Assembly (NCBI GenBank): GCA_035510715.1
Contig: DATKGQ010000014.1
Location: 1-23,988 of the forward strand
Direction of reading: 5' to 3'
DNA: 23,988 nucleotides
Origin: DATKGQ01 sp035510715
GTDB taxonomy: Bacteria > Patescibacteriota > Saccharimonadia > Saccharimonadales > UBA4665
Made by a program: the position numbers and the translations under genes. Below the pieces are notes generated by a model. That model saw only the letters and a list, made by a program, of their open reading frames with translations. It had not been told where the DNA came from and did no database searches. Shown here in pieces: positions 21,907-23,988 of this stretch. Position 1 is the stretch's first letter; every line of letters begins with the position of its first letter.

Positions 21907-22611
21907 ATGACTAAGACATTCTGGGGGGTACTAATAGCGGTAGTTATTGTACTTGGTGGCATTTACTGGGCGTCATCAAATCATGGCAACAAATCACCAA
22001 CCAGCCAAGGCAGTGGCAATAACCCGACCAGCCATATTGAAGGCCAGGGCAAAGATGGTATCACACTGCTGGAATATGGCGATTACGAATGTCCGTATTG
22101 TGGTGAATATTCCCCAATTGTTAATCAAGTGGCCGCCTTGTATAACACTGAAATCTATTTCCAATTCCGGAATCTGCCGCTTACCCAAATTCACCAAAAT
22201 GCTTTTGCTGCCGCCCGGACGGCTGAAGCGGCTGCTCTGCAGGGCAAATTCTGGCAGATGCATGACGAGCTATATGCCAATCAATCGGACTGGGTAAATT
22301 CATCTAATCCGGTGCCGATCTTTGATGATTATGCCAATAGTCTAGGGCTGAATGTTAACCAATTTGAAACTGCTTATAACGGAAATGAAGTAAATAATGA
22401 AATTAATGCCGATGTTGCCGCCTTTGATAAAACCGGCCAAGAAATGGCTACGCCGACCTTTTTCTTAGACGGAACCAAAATTTCTCCAGCGATGACTGTC
22501 AGCAGTTTCGAGAAGATTATTAATGCTGAAATCCTTAAGAAAACCGGCCATCCATCACCTGTCACTAGCTCTAGCTCAATCAGTTCATCAACGCCGCAAT
22601 CCACCCAATAA
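21907..22611 (+). CDS. DsbA-like membrane-anchored thiol oxidoreductase
   Basis: The protein has 234 residues: one N-terminal helix (about 5-22), a Ser/Gly/Asn linker, then a thioredoxin-fold DsbA domain (Thioredoxin_4 type). The active site is CPYC (Cys62 and Cys65) after LLEYGDYE, the inserted helical domain spans about 95-175, and the cis-proline loop is ATPTFF (Pro183). It would introduce or shuffle disulfides in exported proteins at the outer face of the membrane. Several neighbouring exported proteins carry exactly two external cysteines and are plausible substrates. The Ser-rich C-terminal tail is low complexity. A VKOR- or DsbB-like reoxidant is not in the window. Confidence 0.9.
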   Translation: MTKTFWGVLIAVVIVLGGIYWASSNHGNKSPTSQGSGNNPTSHIEGQGKDGITLLEYGDYECPYCGEYSPIVNQVAALYNTEIYFQFRNLPLTQIHQNAFAAARTAEAAALQGKFWQMHDELYANQSDWVNSSNPVPIFDDYANSLGLNVNQFETAYNGNEVNNEINADVAAFDKTGQEMATPTFFLDGTKISPAMTVSSFEKIINAEILKKTGHPSPVTSSSSISSSTPQSTQ

Positions 22612-22678
22612 TTAAAAAAATTATTAGACTTACAATACCGGTCAGCTTAAAAACATCCCTATAAAATTGACATATTTA

Positions 22679-22716
22679 AATAAATAATGCTCATGCTTGT
22701 GCATGCATTATTTATT
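22679..22716. repeat. 12-bp perfect inverted repeat between dsbA-like and DUF916-like genes
   Basis: AATAAATAATGC (22679-22690) and GCATTATTTATT (22705-22716) flank a 14-nt loop that itself has ATGC/GCAT arms. It overlaps the -35 region of the next promoter and ends 4 nt before the -10 box. It may be an operator or an AT-rich terminator for the upstream gene. Confidence 0.75.
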
Positions 22717-22726
22717 ATGTTACGAT
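22697..22726 (+). promoter_or_regulatory. Extended -10 promoter of the DUF916-like gene, leaderless
   Basis: TTGTGC (22697-22702), an 18-bp spacer and TACGAT (22721-22726) preceded by TGT lie 8 nt before ATG 22735. The inverted repeat covers the -35 box. Confidence 0.45.
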
Positions 22727-22734
22727 GTATCCAA

Positions 22735-23730
22735 ATGAGACTAGGGGCCACTACCAAAAAAGCACTGCTTAATCGTGGGGCTTTGATTGTATCAACTATT
22801 GTTCTATCGGTGCTATTTGTTGCCAGCCCGGTATTGGCTGTCAGTACCAGCAATACTCCAAACGGCATGCTAATCTCGCCGGTTCTCGAAGAAGTTACAG
22901 TCGGTAAGGGTGAGGTCCTGCCGGTACAGATGGCTATCCAAAATCCGACGGGCGGTACCGTAACTCTTAAAGCCATAGTGAATGATTTCGCAGCCAGCAA
23001 TAATGAATCTGGCACCCCTAATATTATACTTAATGGTAATAGTTCGTTGCCGTTAAACAACTTCATATCGCTTGTCAAGCCGATTGCTAATATAACTTTG
23101 GCGCCGCAGCAGCGGGTTTACTTCGACGCTTATATTTTTGTGCCTACCACAGCGGCTTCCGGCGGATATTACGGTATTATCCGGTTTGAGAATGCCAGTC
23201 TTGCCAATACCGCTAACGTCGGTCTGGCAGCCAGCACCGGCACCCTGTTTTTAGTAACTGTGCCCGGTAACCTTACTGAGAAACTCAAGCTTACTCAGCT
23301 GTACGTAGAGCAGCACAGCACGCCCATCAGCTTTGTAACTTCCGGGAAACTTTCCGTCGTGACTAGACTGGATAATGTGGGCAATATCCACGTCCAGCCT
23401 TTTGGTACGATTGAAGTTAAAAATATATTCGGCCATGTCGAAACGGTTATACAGTTTAACGGCACTAACCCTCGGACCAACGTCTTGCCTGGTAGTATAC
23501 GTAAGTATGTTAACGCTTTGCCGAATAAACATTATCTCGGGTATTACCAGGTTGTACTCTCCGTTGCCTGGCAGCAGGGCAGTGGCAATATAATTACCAG
23601 CAGTACCGGATTCTGGTACGTCCCGGTTTGGCTTATGTTGGCTGTTATAGCTGTTGTAGTCGTACTGGCTCTGGTTATCTGGCTGATTGTCCGCCGAAGC
23701 CGTGCTCGGCGCCGCAAGTACCGGCACTAA
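22735..23730 (+). CDS. Surface protein with Ig-like domains and C-terminal membrane anchor (DUF916-like)
   Basis: The product is 331 residues. It has an N-terminal signal (basic start, hydrophobic core, cleavage near VLAVS), two beta-sandwich-like domains, a C-terminal helix (VWLMLAVIAVVVVLALVIWLI) and a strongly basic cytoplasmic tail (RRSRARRRKYRH). The opening LISPVLEEVTVGKGEVLPVQMAIQNPTGG is the same layout as DUF916/WxL-associated proteins, where the first strand pairs with a conserved N-glycine turn. Those proteins act in surface attachment in Gram-positives; homology here is by pattern only. ATG 22735 is preferred because the signal peptide starts there and a promoter sits 8 nt upstream; an in-frame ATG at 22687 lies within the inverted repeat. 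Confidence 0.75.
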   Translation: MRLGATTKKALLNRGALIVSTIVLSVLFVASPVLAVSTSNTPNGMLISPVLEEVTVGKGEVLPVQMAIQNPTGGTVTLKAIVNDFAASNNESGTPNIILNGNSSLPLNNFISLVKPIANITLAPQQRVYFDAYIFVPTTAASGGYYGIIRFENASLANTANVGLAASTGTLFLVTVPGNLTEKLKLTQLYVEQHSTPISFVTSGKLSVVTRLDNVGNIHVQPFGTIEVKNIFGHVETVIQFNGTNPRTNVLPGSIRKYVNALPNKHYLGYYQVVLSVAWQQGSGNIITSSTGFWYVPVWLMLAVIAVVVVLALVIWLIVRRSRARRRKYRH

Positions 23731-23801
23731 TCAGCGTGTTCATTAAAAGCTGGTATTGATTGATTATTTATATTTGCCTGTATAAAACGCTTGTGTTAGT
23801 C

Positions 23802-23827
23802 TATAATTTGTTGTAAGTTATCTTACA
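23802..23827 (+). promoter_or_regulatory. -10 box and 5' hairpin before the last gene
   Basis: TATAAT (23802-23807) is followed at the likely transcript start by a hairpin TGTAAG/CTTACA (23812-23817, 23822-23827) with a TTAT loop. It could stabilise the 5' end of the mRNA. Confidence 0.45.
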
Positions 23828-23860
23828 GTAGACATATTAGTGGAGGGAGAGACAAAGATC

Positions 23861-23988
23861 GTGGAATTTCTTAGGAAGTTTGAGAAAAAGCTAGTACTTC
23901 TTGGCGGACTGGTATTGTTAATGGTCGGCTTGTTGATACCGCTACTATCGAGGGATGCCTATGCTGCTACCCCGGGGCTGCTAGCTTC
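23861..23988 (+). CDS. N-terminus of an exported protein
   Basis: The window ends 42 codons into this gene. From GTG 23861 the reading is a classical signal peptide: MEFLRKFEKK, then a leucine-rich core (LVLLGGLVLLMVGLLIPLL), then SRDAYAAT with probable cleavage after AYA. GGAGGGAG (23842-23849) is a good ribosome binding site for this start. An in-frame GTG at 23840 is possible but has no site upstream. The mature protein lies outside the window, so its function is unknown. It follows another surface protein on the same strand but has its own promoter. Confidence 0.7.
   Translation, partial: MEFLRKFEKKLVLLGGLVLLMVGLLIPLLSRDAYAATPGLLA

Noticed and set aside
22667..22672. TTGACA as -35 box for the DUF916-like gene
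   Set aside because: No -10-like sequence sits 16-18 bp downstream; the nearest good -10 is about 50 bp away.
1..23988. CRISPR arrays, insertion sequences, rRNA, integrase genes
   Set aside because: No regularly spaced repeats, transposase or integrase motifs, or rRNA-like sequence were seen on either strand.

Overview
The window looks like a chromosomal segment of a small-genome Patescibacteria/CPR bacterium, most likely a Saccharibacteria (TM7) relative. This is inferred from protein flavour only: an archaeal-type AspRS, an MscL with a C-terminal zinc ribbon, a LexA-like protein without its protease half, many single-membrane-anchor exported proteins of unknown function, and B12 scavenging with no B12 biosynthesis genes nearby. 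No database search was possible. Stop codons of the 24 complete genes are 17 TAA, 6 TAG and 1 TGA, and all frames are intact under the standard bacterial code.

Region 1 (1-8550) is a cell-surface glycan cluster. It holds a partial FAD-dependent oxidoreductase and a GtrA-like flippase (minus operon), a polytopic membrane protein resembling GT-C glycosyltransferases, a mannose-1-phosphate guanylyltransferase (manC), a GT4 glycosyltransferase with a WbaP/CpsE-like initiating phosphoglycosyltransferase, an O-antigen ligase-like protein, and a second GtrA protein. The manC promoter and first ~50 codons are present twice in direct orientation, about 2 kb apart. The first copy is a truncated relic whose antisense strand now supplies the last codons of the membrane protein. 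A LexA-type DNA-binding protein closes the region.

Region 2 (8551-12890) carries a PsbP-like secreted protein and then a cobalamin riboswitch with a readable sequester/anti-sequester switch. The riboswitch controls a two-gene operon: a DUF4430 (transcobalamin-like) putative lipoprotein and a DUF6580-type ECF S component. This is a compact candidate B12 capture system. MscL follows, convergent and overlapping with an ABC-2 exporter (permease and ATPase).

Region 3 (12893-19322) holds a conserved 65-aa protein, two small exported proteins of unknown function, a MurC-type ligase, and two disordered Pro-rich tail-anchored proteins. The gene-poor stretch 18760-19322 contains several strong inverted repeats and ends in an intrinsic terminator; it may encode a small RNA.

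Region 4 (19323-23988) has aspS with a pseudoknot-like leader, a DUF21/CBS-pair membrane protein, a DsbA-like thiol oxidase, a DUF916-like surface protein, and the start of another exported protein. At least six genes across the window have a -10 box 6-9 nt before their ATG and no Shine-Dalgarno sequence, suggesting leaderless mRNAs. Others have clear AAGGAG-type sites.
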